Assembly: GCF_000346485.2 (NCBI RefSeq) | Contig: NZ_KQ976354.1 | Span: forward strand, 9,269,916 to 9,306,655 | Direction: 5' to 3' | DNA from: Scytonema hofmannii PCC 7110 | GTDB lineage: Bacteria > Cyanobacteriota > Cyanobacteriia > Cyanobacteriales > Nostocaceae | Length of the DNA stretch: 36,740 bases | Shown here: in pieces, positions 1 to 7,850 of the stretch | Layout of the letters: each line of letters opens with the position of its first letter | Position numbering within the stretch: position 1 is the stretch's first letter | Program-made: the position numbers and the translations under genes | The notes under the pieces: generated by a model | Database searches by the model: none | Told to the model about the DNA's origin: nothing | Seen by the model: the letters and a program-made list of their open reading frames with translations, nothing else

Positions 1-1
1 A

Positions 2-427
2 AAAAAAGCCGCAGCCTTTGAAATTGAAACGACATCAGACCTAATTTATAAAACTACAGGTGTAAAAACAACTTTATTCAGACCACCAGGCGGAATGATG
101 CATAACGGCTTGGTAAATTATGCTAAAAATCAAAAACACACAGTAGTTATGTGGTCTGCTGACTCCATCGATTACAGCCGTCCTGCTGTACCCAGGCTGG
201 TTAGGAATGTGATGAGAGATTCCGAACCAGGTGGAATTGTGCTGATGCATGATGGTGGTGGAAATCGCACGAAAACCATCCAAGCATTACCGCAAATTAT
301 TAGTAATTTTCAAAAACAGGGCTATCGTTTTGTAACTGTTCCAGAACTTCTAGAAATGGAAGATAATGGCATTAAATTGGCAGCAGCTAAAAAGAATACC
401 TTGGCAGCAGTTAAAAAGAAACAGTGA
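2..427 (+). CDS. Polysaccharide deacetylase, C-terminal part (5' end outside window)
   Basis: The reading frame is open from base 2, so the gene begins upstream of the window. The visible 141 residues carry the later motifs of the NodB (carbohydrate esterase 4) fold: FRPPGG (R-x-P-x-G), then VMWSADSIDY, then IVLMHDGGGNR with the conserved Leu-x-His-Asp. The family removes N- or O-acetyl groups from chitooligosaccharides, peptidoglycan or exopolysaccharide using a metal site; the metal-binding Asp and His-His motifs would lie in the missing part. The final codons and the TGA stop lie at the first unit of a CAGTGAC heptamer tract, so the C-terminus may have been altered by repeat insertion. The downstream acyltransferase could also act on polysaccharide, but 240 bases of repeat-rich DNA separate the two. 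The family call is firm; the substrate is unknown. Confidence 0.88.
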   Translation, partial: KKAAAFEIETTSDLIYKTTGVKTTLFRPPGGMMHNGLVNYAKNQKHTVVMWSADSIDYSRPAVPRLVRNVMRDSEPGGIVLMHDGGGNRTKTIQALPQIISNFQKQGYRFVTVPELLEMEDNGIKLAAAKKNTLAAVKKKQ

Positions 428-450
428 CCAGTGACCAGTGACAAGTGACC
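422..450. repeat. Heptanucleotide tandem repeat CAGTGAC (about four units)
   Basis: About four near-perfect CAGTGAC units begin inside the last codons of the deacetylase gene; the first unit supplies its CAG TGA end. The same family recurs near 9872, 34246 and 35222. Confidence 0.85.
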
Positions 451-456
451 GAATCA

Positions 457-508
457 CCCTCGTTCCCAGGCTCAGCTTGGGAATACCTTTAGGAAGGCTC
501 CGCCTTCC
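457..508. repeat. Dispersed-type double hairpin
   Basis: Two inverted repeats follow each other: TTCCCAGGCT (463-472) against AGCTTGGGAA (474-483) with one mismatch, and a perfect 7-bp stem GGAAGGC/GCCTTCC (492-498/502-508) with loop TCC. The pattern resembles small palindromic elements scattered through cyanobacterial genomes. The rest of 509-670 shows no gene. A transcription-terminator role for the deacetylase gene is possible, but no T-run follows. Confidence 0.6.
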
Positions 509-670
509 ATAAGAGGATTTGAGGTAGTTTTGATGAGGAGTGGGTATATGCAGGAGTTTGGTTATGATTCCTGAAGGGAGGTTTAGGTTGTTCAACTCAT
601 GTGACTTTTACAGAATTTTAGGGAATTATATAGTCATCGCCCTAAAACTTCTGTTGAGACATAAAAATTT

Positions 671-1684
671 ATGAAAGTAGAAAGAAATAATAGTGTAGAC
701 ATATTAAAAGCATTAAGTATTATTTTTGTTTTGATATGGCATTTGCAACCTATTAAATTTATTATAGATAGCAAATCTCATACACTTTTAGTTGTTCTTG
801 CAAGAATTTTTATAGATTTACAATTACAATTATGTTTAATAGCAGTTCCTTTATTTTATATCATTTCTCTTTATCTGTTTTTTCAGAAACCAGAGTTGAA
901 ATATTTAAAAAAGAGACTTATTAGATTGATAAAAATATATTTAGCTTGGTCGATTTTCCAAAATATTTTTTATATTATAGCTACGAAAGAATTTCCTACT
1001 TGGTCTTGGGATATTATTACAGGTTTACAGCCAAGCTTACCATTAGTTGGGGATTCTGTTTTCTATTTCTTGTTTAATTTAATTATTTTGTCAATCCTGG
1101 CTTTTTTCTACCAAATACAATCAAAAAAATTAAAACAGATTGTATCGGTTATACTTGTAGGGTTTTCTTTATTTTATTTTGAAGCACTTTACTTCTTCAA
1201 TTCCAATCTTCCTTACCATTGGTTAATAAATTTCCTCATTTATATTCCTATTGCTTTTTCTTTAGTAAATAATCCCGAAAAATTTTTAAAGTTTAAAAGT
1301 TGCTATTTAATCGCATACGTACTGTTTTCTCTTCATGATATTTACTTGCGTATATATAACCACATTCCAAGTATTTATGGTAGAGTCTCTATTGTTTTTG
1401 GAGCTTTGACTATTTTTTGTTATGTTTATTCAACCCAAAACAATCAAAAAAGTTTGTTAGTAGAAAAATTAGCTAAGTACTCCCTTGGTCTATTTGCAAT
1501 ACACAAGTACTGGCAATACTTATTCGTGTTATTACTTCAAAAGTATAAGATAGCTATGACGATAGGTATCTTTGGAATACCTTTAAACATAATTTTCCTG
1601 GTAGAAAGTGTTTTTGTGGTATTCTTGACTTCCCTCTCAATTTATCTGTTAAAATCGACTTCTTTTAAGCAGTTTGTTACTTAG
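671..1684 (+). CDS. Acyltransferase 3 family membrane protein
   Basis: This is a 337-residue, very hydrophobic protein with about ten predicted membrane segments. Its N-terminus has the hallmark of the acyltransferase-3 (OafA/YrhL-like) family: Arg5, then SVDILKALSIIFVLIWH with Asp10 and His24. A basic loop (KKRLIRLIKIYLAW) follows the third membrane segment, and the late motif KYSLGLFAIHKYW also fits. Family members move acetyl or other acyl groups from the cytoplasm onto cell-surface sugars, lipids or peptidoglycan. The gene is much richer in A+T than its neighbours and rich in Phe, Leu, Ile, Lys and Tyr, which suggests horizontal acquisition. The ATG lies just after an AT-rich stretch without a clear Shine-Dalgarno. 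The real substrate cannot be told. A link with the upstream deacetylase (surface polysaccharide modification) is inference only. Confidence 0.82.
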   Translation: MKVERNNSVDILKALSIIFVLIWHLQPIKFIIDSKSHTLLVVLARIFIDLQLQLCLIAVPLFYIISLYLFFQKPELKYLKKRLIRLIKIYLAWSIFQNIFYIIATKEFPTWSWDIITGLQPSLPLVGDSVFYFLFNLIILSILAFFYQIQSKKLKQIVSVILVGFSLFYFEALYFFNSNLPYHWLINFLIYIPIAFSLVNNPEKFLKFKSCYLIAYVLFSLHDIYLRIYNHIPSIYGRVSIVFGALTIFCYVYSTQNNQKSLLVEKLAKYSLGLFAIHKYWQYLFVLLLQKYKIAMTIGIFGIPLNIIFLVESVFVVFLTSLSIYLLKSTSFKQFVT

Positions 1685-1776
1685 GTTTTCGGTCTATTAT
1701 TTATAGCGAATTTCAATTGGGTAAGGTACAAACTGATGACATCTCACATCTTGTGGAGTGGAGAGCAGTGAGTTGC

Positions 1777-1849
1777 CCAGAGCAGCGCCGTGCTCTGGTT
1801 ACTACCAGTTGAAGCAAGTGGCGTGCGACCTACAGAAATCGGTCTGTAG
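1777..1849. repeat. Cluster of three adjacent small hairpins
   Basis: Three stem-loops stand head to tail: CCAGAGCA/TGCTCTGG (1777-1784/1791-1798, loop GCGCCG), CCAGTTG/CAAGTGG (1805-1811/1815-1821, one mismatch, loop AAG), and CTACAGA/TCTGTAG (1830-1836/1843-1849, loop AATCGG). It resembles a small non-autonomous palindromic element. It ends six bases before the ATG of the protease fragment, exactly where the missing N-terminal coding sequence of that gene would be expected. Confidence 0.6.
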
Positions 1850-1854
1850 AGGCT

Positions 1855-2169
1855 ATGGCTCTGCTAGATACAGGCGCAAGTGTTAATGTATTACCTTACG
1901 AGATCGGTTTGCAACTGGGGGCAGTTTGGAAAGAGCAGACAGTTCCAATCCAGTTGAGCGGTAATTTAGCTCAGATGGAGGCGCGAGGCTTGGTACTGTC
2001 AGCGACAGTTGCCGAGTTTCCCTCAGTTTTACTTGCGTTTGCTTGGACACAATCTAGAGAAGCTCCATTAATTCTGGGTCACATGAATTTTTTTGCGGAG
2101 TTTAATGTGTGTTTCTATCGTGCTGACCTTGCTTTCGAGTTGCGTCCAAGTCTACGACCTAACATTTAA
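1855..2169 (+). CDS. Retropepsin-like (clan AA) aspartic protease, probably lacking its N-terminal part
   Basis: The 104-residue product contains the aspartic-protease signature LLDTGASVNVLP (residues 3-14) at its very start and the second signature-like segment APLILGHMNFFAEFNVCFYR near the C-terminus. Bacterial clan AA proteases of this type are usually about 120-140 residues, with roughly 25-30 residues (a first beta hairpin) before the DTGA motif. Here the frame upstream of the ATG runs back only to a stop at 1810-1812 and reads through a hairpin cluster, so the N-terminus appears replaced or lost. It may be a pseudogene, or it may use an undetected start. Proteins of this family are small, act as dimers, and have unclear targets in cyanobacteria. 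No operon partner is visible; a strong bidirectional terminator follows. Confidence 0.7.
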   Translation: MALLDTGASVNVLPYEIGLQLGAVWKEQTVPIQLSGNLAQMEARGLVLSATVAEFPSVLLAFAWTQSREAPLILGHMNFFAEFNVCFYRADLAFELRPSLRPNI

Positions 2170-2222
2170 ATTATGGTATTCCTTAACTATCAGCGTCCAT
2201 TCGCGTTCATCTGCGGTTAAAA

Positions 2223-2251
2223 AAACCCGGTTTTTCTAAAAAACCGGGTTT
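2223..2251. terminator. Bidirectional rho-independent terminator
   Basis: A perfect 13-bp inverted repeat (AAACCCGGTTTTT at 2223-2235, AAAAACCGGGTTT at 2239-2251) with a 3-base loop has A/T tracts on both sides. It sits between the protease fragment (plus) and glutamate synthase (minus), which converge here, and can serve both. Confidence 0.85.
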
Positions 2252-2278
2252 GTCATTTATGGTGGGCTTTCGCCCTAC

Positions 2279-5200
2279 CTACACAGAACTGAGCTGCTTT
2301 TCAGTTGCGGATTGAGAATTAGCCTCCGGGCTATCAGCCTCAGAAGGTGGAACTAATTGCCAGAACTGAGGCAAAAACTCTTGCCAATTCTCCAGAATCA
2401 TCTTTGCTTTTCGCGAACCAGTGCGTTCCACATGCGCTTTAATTAACTCTTGCAATTGTTTCTCACCCTCAAGAGTCATAACCCTCTGAAGTTTCACAAT
2501 TTCTCGGTTAACTAACTCAGGGAACATACCATCTTCATCCAAGAAGTAAGCCAACCCACCAGTCATACCAGCCCCTACATTACGTCCTACTTTTCCAAGC
2601 ACTACAACAAAACCACCAGTCATGTATTCGCAGCAATGATCTCCTGCGCCTTCAATAACTGCTGTTGCTTTGGAATTCCTGACAGCAAAACGTTCTCCAG
2701 CTAAACCGTTTGCAAACAGAAATCCGCCAGTTGCACCGTAAAGACAGGTATTGCCAATAATCACGTTTTGTGCTGGGTTATAGGTCGCTTCCACTGGTGG
2801 TTTAATAATTATCTCACCACCATTCATCCCCTTCCCAACGTAGTCATTAGCCTCTCCCTCCAAAGTCAGAGCCATACCGGGAAGATTGAAAGCACCAAAA
2901 CTTTGCCCAACACTTCCTTTAAAGTTGAGGTTGATTTGTCCTTCAAAACCACTATCACCGTACTGAGAAGCGATCGCACCCGCTAACCGCGCACCAACTG
3001 TTCTGTCAGTATTCACGATCGCCATTGTTTTGCTGACAGTAGACTGGTTTTGAATGGCGGCTTGAATATCCGGATCGCCCAACAATTGGTCATCCAAAAC
3101 AACACCATTGCTGTGAACTTCTTCATGTACCAGCCAATTGCGATTTTCCCGTGAGTCGGGTAACCGAAGCAAGCAATTGAGGTTCAGCGTTTGTGTCTTG
3201 GTGGTGTGTACGCCCTCACGCACTCTCAACAGATCGGCGCGTCCAACAACATCTAACAAGGAACGATAGCCAAGTTTCGCTAACAGACTGCGAACTTCCT
3301 CTGCAATAAAGTAGAAGAAATTCACAACGTGTTCTGGCGTACCGGGGAAGCGTTTCCGCAGTTCCTCTTTCTGAGACGCAACACCCACAGGGCAATTATT
3401 AGTATGGCAGATTCTTGCCATAATGCAGCCCTCAGCAATCATAGCAATGGAACCAAAACCAAATTCTTCGGCTCCCATCAAAGCGCCCATCAGCACGTCC
3501 CAACCTGTCTTCAGCCCGCCGTCAACACGTAAAACTACGCGATCGCGCAAGCTATTTTCCATCAACACGCGATGCACTTCCGTTAAACCTAATTCCCACG
3601 GTGAACCTGCGTGTTTAATAGAACTCAGTGGTGACGCGCCCGTACCGCCATCGTGTCCGGAAATCTGAATAATATCAGCATTTGCCTTCGCCACCCCTGC
3701 AGCAATGGTACCGATACCGACTTCTGCAACCAACTTCACCGAAACTTGAGCTCTAGGATTGATTTGATGCAAGTCAAAAATGAGTTGCGCCAAGTCCTCA
3801 ATAGAATAGATATCGTGGTGCGGTGGTGGTGAAATTAGCGTCACGCCCGGTTTGGAACGCCGCAACATGGCAATGTAAGGGCTAACCTTTTTCCCAGGAA
3901 GTTGTCCGCCTTCACCTGGTTTTGCACCTTGAGCGATTTTAATTTCAATTTGTTTGGCGCTTACCAAATACTCTGGCGTCACACCAAAGCGTCCCGAAGC
4001 AACTTGCTTGATGGCACTAGAAGCTCTGTCTCCGTTCCGCAGCCCTTTCAAATGGGGTAGGGTAAGTGAGTCACCAGAACTATCCACATCATCCAAGATT
4101 TTGTATCTGACTGGATCTTCCCCACCTTCCCCAGAGTTGGATTTACCGCCAATGCGGTTCATGGCGATCGCCAGAGTTTCGTGTGCTTCTCGTGACAGTG
4201 CTCCTAAGGACATTCCACCAGTACAAAAGCGCTTGAAAATTTCGCTCGCTGGCTCTACTTCTTCGATAGAAATGGGAGAGCGATCGCTTTGGAAATCCAG
4301 CAAGTCACGCAAAGCCGTTAGCGTTCTTCCTTGCAAGTACTTCTTGTAAACTTCGTAGTGGTCGTATTTCTTCCCATCTACTGCTTTGTGCAGCGCTTTT
4401 GCCAGTTCCGGGCTGTTCATGTGGTACTCACCACCAGGACGGTAGTTGACAAAGCCAAGGTTTTCTAACTTCTTGGTTATCAGTTCTGGAAAAGCCTTAC
4501 AGTGGAACGTTAAAACTTCTTGTGCTAGTTCGCTAACACTCAAGCCCCCCACACGAGAAGCTGTTCCATAAAATCCGAGTTCTAGTAAATCTTGACCGAT
4601 CCCAATTGCTTCAAAGATTTGTGCGCCTTGGTAACTGGAGAGCAAAGAAATTCCCATTTTCGAGAGAATCTTTAACAACCCGCTTTCTATTGCTTTACGG
4701 TAGTTAGCAAGAGCTTGCTCCAAACTCATGGCAGTAATTTTTCCCCGTTCCATAAACTGTTGAGTTTTGGGGTCAAACCACCAATTACGTACCGTGTCCA
4801 AAGCCATGTATGGACAAACTGCTGCAGCACCGTAACCAATTAAGCAGGCGAAGTGATGGGTACTCCAGCATTGGGCGGTATTGACAATCAGAGACGTTTT
4901 CATCCGCAGCCCTTCGCGGATCAGGTGGTGGTGGACTGCACCTATTGCCAGCAAAGGAGGAATGTAGGTGTACTCAGTCCCAATTCCCAGTGCATTCTCT
5001 GCTTGAGGGCGATCGCTCAATATCAAAATTTTCGCACCTGCTCGCACCGACTCAGCAGCCTGTGCTTGTAGAGTTTTGACTGCGGCTTGCAACCCAGAGG
5101 GACCTTTGTCAATTTCAAACAGGGTTGATAATTCATCTGTTGCAAATCCCGACAGTTTGATAGCCTCTAATTCTGCTTCTTGCAGAACTGGTGAATCTAG

Positions 5201-6985
5201 CATCAGTCTGCGGGCATATTCTGGCTTTGGATCTAATAAATTGCCCCGTTCTCCCAATTCTGCTTTCAGAGACATCACCAGACTTTCCCGTAGGGGATCG
5301 ATCGCTGGATTCGTCACCTGAGCAAAGCGCTGTTTGAAATAGTCATACAGCAAGTGGGGTTTTCCTGACAATATTGCCAGAGGAATATCATCCCCCATAC
5401 AGAAAGTTGCTTCCTTACCATCTATTGCCATTGGCTGAATCACCATGTCCACATCTTCTGTGGTGTAGCCAAAAGCTGTTTGTTGCTGGAGGAGAGTTTG
5501 TTTATCTGGGGGATTTTGGATTTTGGATTTTGGATTTTGGATTTTGGATTGGGAACTGGATGAAGCTCCATTCCCATTGCCCATTGCCCATTGCCCATTG
5601 CCCAATTTCTGACGATACTGGCGCAACCATTCCCCATAGGGATGCTGCTTGGCTATGCGCTGCTTAATTTCCCAGTTTTTCAGGACTTCGTGGCTTTCTA
5701 AATCTACAGCAATCATTTGCCCCGGTCCGAGTCTCCCTTTCTCAATAATGTCAGATTCGGCAAAGCTGACCACACCTGCTTCTGAAGCAACTACGATGTA
5801 GTCATCCTTGGTAATGCAGTAACGCGCTGGTCTTAAGCCATTGCGGTCAAGTGTTGCTCCAACTTTCCGCCCATCGCTAAACACCAACAGTGCGGGGCCG
5901 TCCCAAGCTTCTTGCAAGCCACTATAGTATTCGTAAAAGTCAACTATCTCAGGATAGGTTCCTAATTCTGGTTGATTTTGGTAAGCCTCTGGAACCATAA
6001 TCATGATGGCTTCTAAGGGGCTGCGTCCGGAATGCACTAGCAACTCAAACACGTTGTCTAAATTTGCTGAGTCACTGCTGTCAATATTGACGAATGGCTT
6101 TAGTTCATTAATCCGAACGCCCCAAACTGGGTGATTTAAGATTGCTTCTCTAGCCACCATCCAGTTAATATTCCCTAACAGAGTGTTGATTTCTCCATTG
6201 TGACCCAAAAGCCGCATGGGTTGAGCTAGGGGCCACTTGGGCATAGTATTGGTACTAAAGCGGCGGTGATAGACAACAAACGGGCTTGTGTATGATGGGT
6301 TTTTTAAATCTTGATAAAAAGCCCCCAACACTGCCGAACGTACCATACCCTTATAAATGATGGTTCGGCTAGAAAGCGAGCAGATGTAAAAGTCGTCTGA
6401 CCACGGGTTGTCATTTTGGCGAACGGCTTTATGAATTCGGCGACGTATGATGTAAAGCGATCGCTCTAATTCATCACCTCTTTTCTCTTCTGATGCTACA
6501 AAAAGTTGTTCGATCTGGGGTTGATTTTCTCTTGCTTGTATCCCCAATAATTCAGGTTGTACTGGAACCACTCGCCAGCCCAATACAATTAATTTCTCCT
6601 CAATCGCCACTTGCTCGACAAGCGCCCTAGCTTTTTGCGCTGTTTCCTCATCTTGAGGTAAAAATATCATTCCCACAGCCATATTACCTGTAGAAAAACC
6701 TTGTTTCCCCCATGCAGCTAGATCTTGTTGGAACAATTCCCAAGGCAGAGCGGTCAATATTCCTGCACCATCACCCGAATCTTGGTCTGCACTACAACCA
6801 CCCCTATGTTCCAAACAACTTAAAGCACCCAAAGCTTTTTCTACGACTTCATGGCTAGCTTGATTTTGGCGATGGGCAATAAAACCCACACCACAAGCAT
6901 CCCGCTCTTCCACTAACCATCTTTGACCTGGATAGGTGTACCCGTCGGTAATATCAGAATGTGTCATGTTTTGTTGTTGATTCAT
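2279..6985 (-). CDS. glsF: Ferredoxin-dependent glutamate synthase (Fd-GOGAT)
   Basis: The 1568-residue product transfers the amide nitrogen of glutamine to 2-oxoglutarate, the second half of the GS-GOGAT route of ammonium assimilation, using reduced ferredoxin. Order of parts: a 30-residue propeptide; the class II glutaminase domain with catalytic Cys31 (DACGVGF), exposed by processing; the central domain; the FMN-binding synthase domain; a 3Fe-4S motif at Cys1187, Cys1193 and Cys1198 ([12 protein letters not shown]); and the C-terminal GXGXG beta-helix domain. The size and the absence of an adjacent small (beta) subunit gene favour the ferredoxin type over NADPH-GOGAT. An unusual low-complexity insert at about residues 461-491 ([12 protein letters not shown], then [13 protein letters not shown]) lies at the junction of the glutaminase and central domains and is encoded by two in-frame heptamer repeats. 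I saw no GTAN8TAC NtcA box just upstream. Confidence 0.96.
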   Translation of the reverse strand: MNQQQNMTHSDITDGYTYPGQRWLVEERDACGVGFIAHRQNQASHEVVEKALGALSCLEHRGGCSADQDSGDGAGILTALPWELFQQDLAAWGKQGFSTGNMAVGMIFLPQDEETAQKARALVEQVAIEEKLIVLGWRVVPVQPELLGIQARENQPQIEQLFVASEEKRGDELERSLYIIRRRIHKAVRQNDNPWSDDFYICSLSSRTIIYKGMVRSAVLGAFYQDLKNPSYTSPFVVYHRRFSTNTMPKWPLAQPMRLLGHNGEINTLLGNINWMVAREAILNHPVWGVRINELKPFVNIDSSDSANLDNVFELLVHSGRSPLEAIMIMVPEAYQNQPELGTYPEIVDFYEYYSGLQEAWDGPALLVFSDGRKVGATLDRNGLRPARYCITKDDYIVVASEAGVVSFAESDIIEKGRLGPGQMIAVDLESHEVLKNWEIKQRIAKQHPYGEWLRQYRQKLGNGQWAMGNGNGASSSSQSKIQNPKSKIQNPPDKQTLLQQQTAFGYTTEDVDMVIQPMAIDGKEATFCMGDDIPLAILSGKPHLLYDYFKQRFAQVTNPAIDPLRESLVMSLKAELGERGNLLDPKPEYARRLMLDSPVLQEAELEAIKLSGFATDELSTLFEIDKGPSGLQAAVKTLQAQAAESVRAGAKILILSDRPQAENALGIGTEYTYIPPLLAIGAVHHHLIREGLRMKTSLIVNTAQCWSTHHFACLIGYGAAAVCPYMALDTVRNWWFDPKTQQFMERGKITAMSLEQALANYRKAIESGLLKILSKMGISLLSSYQGAQIFEAIGIGQDLLELGFYGTASRVGGLSVSELAQEVLTFHCKAFPELITKKLENLGFVNYRPGGEYHMNSPELAKALHKAVDGKKYDHYEVYKKYLQGRTLTALRDLLDFQSDRSPISIEEVEPASEIFKRFCTGGMSLGALSREAHETLAIAMNRIGGKSNSGEGGEDPVRYKILDDVDSSGDSLTLPHLKGLRNGDRASSAIKQVASGRFGVTPEYLVSAKQIEIKIAQGAKPGEGGQLPGKKVSPYIAMLRRSKPGVTLISPPPHHDIYSIEDLAQLIFDLHQINPRAQVSVKLVAEVGIGTIAAGVAKANADIIQISGHDGGTGASPLSSIKHAGSPWELGLTEVHRVLMENSLRDRVVLRVDGGLKTGWDVLMGALMGAEEFGFGSIAMIAEGCIMARICHTNNCPVGVASQKEELRKRFPGTPEHVVNFFYFIAEEVRSLLAKLGYRSLLDVVGRADLLRVREGVHTTKTQTLNLNCLLRLPDSRENRNWLVHEEVHSNGVVLDDQLLGDPDIQAAIQNQSTVSKTMAIVNTDRTVGARLAGAIASQYGDSGFEGQINLNFKGSVGQSFGAFNLPGMALTLEGEANDYVGKGMNGGEIIIKPPVEATYNPAQNVIIGNTCLYGATGGFLFANGLAGERFAVRNSKATAVIEGAGDHCCEYMTGGFVVVLGKVGRNVGAGMTGGLAYFLDEDGMFPELVNREIVKLQRVMTLEGEKQLQELIKAHVERTGSRKAKMILENWQEFLPQFWQLVPPSEADSPEANSQSATEKQLSSV
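5514..5549. repeat. TTTTGGA heptamer repeat inside the glutamate synthase gene
   Basis: About five tandem units of TTTTGGA lie in frame within the gene. On the coding (minus) strand they read as Ser-Lys-Ile-Gln-Asn-Pro-Lys cycles. The same family is found in the radical SAM gene (23709-23746) and in the tuf-rpsJ spacer. Confidence 0.92.
5573..5604. repeat. CCCATTG heptamer repeat inside the glutamate synthase gene
   Basis: Four full units and a partial one are present. On the coding strand they read Gln-Trp-Ala-Met-Gly-Asn-Gly. Only 23 bases separate them from the TTTTGGA tract, so two repeat families have landed in the same inter-domain linker. Confidence 0.92.
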
Positions 6986-7850
6986 CCTTTTGTTATCCCT
7001 GACAACGTGAGTTATGAATTTTGCTACTTCTTGTTAGGAAAATTTCTAAATTCCAAGATGTCTAATACAGAGTGACTGATTTTTAGGGAAAAAAAATTTT
7101 AACTTCGGGCTTTTATTTTTGTTTGACCCATGTTAAAATTACTTCGGTATTTTTTATGTGTTTATCCTGAGTGAATTAAACTACTTCCGAACTATAGGTT
7201 TTTACTTAAGTACGCTCACTAGATGAGTTGGCTAGTTCTTGGACAATCTTCTGTTAACTCAATAAGCGCGGCGTACCCGAAACAGTTGTGAAATACGATC
7301 TCACGACTCTTAACGGGATGTTATTCGGATTTAGCAACAAAATCAGCGTATTACACTATATGCCCATTTGACAATTCCTATCCTACATATCTCTTGTGTG
7401 TTCTGACTTTTTACCTGTTCTTCTTCGCCACTTGTATTGCCACTTGCTTGACTTCTGATAAGAATATAAGGATAAAAACTTCATCTGTTGAATGGATACA
7501 AACCTCTAAACTTATCTGCGAAAAAAATATTTAACGCGAAGTGTCCGTATCCCATGCTCCACTTCATCCGTGAGGTAAACTTTATCCTTCATACTTTATA
7601 CTTCATCCTTTTTACAGCAATCCAATACACCTGCGATTATTAAAAATTGCATAGCACTCTTGTCACTGATAGTCTGGTAAGCTTGGCTCCAACTAGAACG
7701 AGTCTAGTCGAAGCCCCTTGCCTAAAGGCATGGGGTTGCCTACAATCGCATTATTTAAACAAAATCTTGTTTTCAGAGATAAAAAGCCCATATATACAAT
7801 ATCACATTCAAATCGTCACAAAACTCTTGTCATCATTTTTTGATGTTCCC
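6986..7850. other. Long non-coding spacer between divergent genes
   Basis: About 860 bases separate the glutamate synthase start from the chosen glycosidase start. The part near glutamate synthase is AT-rich and should hold its promoter and leader; I could not assign convincing -35/-10 boxes or an NtcA site. Near 7578-7612 there is a tract of ACTTTATCCTTCATA-like heptamers, the same family as at 12480-12510. Near 7709-7738 there is an IS200/IS605-like hairpin. No protein-like frame is seen apart from the upstream extension of the glycosidase frame, which relies on a TTG codon. Confidence 0.6.
7709..7738. mobile_element. Possible IS200/IS605-type end hairpin (relic)
   Basis: CCCCTTGCC (7714-7722) pairs with GGCATGGGG (7727-7735) with one mismatch around a TAAA loop, preceded by GAAG. 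Short hairpins of this shape mark the ends of IS200/IS605 transposons in cyanobacteria. No transposase or TnpB coding sequence is adjacent, so this would be a solo end or a non-autonomous copy. Confidence 0.35.

Noticed and set aside
5374-5667. Plus-strand frame containing [10 protein letters not shown] repeats in the glutamate synthase gene
   Set aside because: It is the antisense reading of the TTTTGGA tract and the real gene; TTTTGGA is open in all frames on both strands, so such frames are expected by chance.
6986-7300. NtcA-binding site upstream of glutamate synthase
   Set aside because: I looked for GTAN8TAC and found only poor matches, so none is reported.
7647-7850. Upstream extension of the glycosidase gene from a TTG
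   Set aside because: It would put 68 residues before the signal peptide and read through an IS-like hairpin. ATG 7851 or 7896 gives a normal signal sequence.
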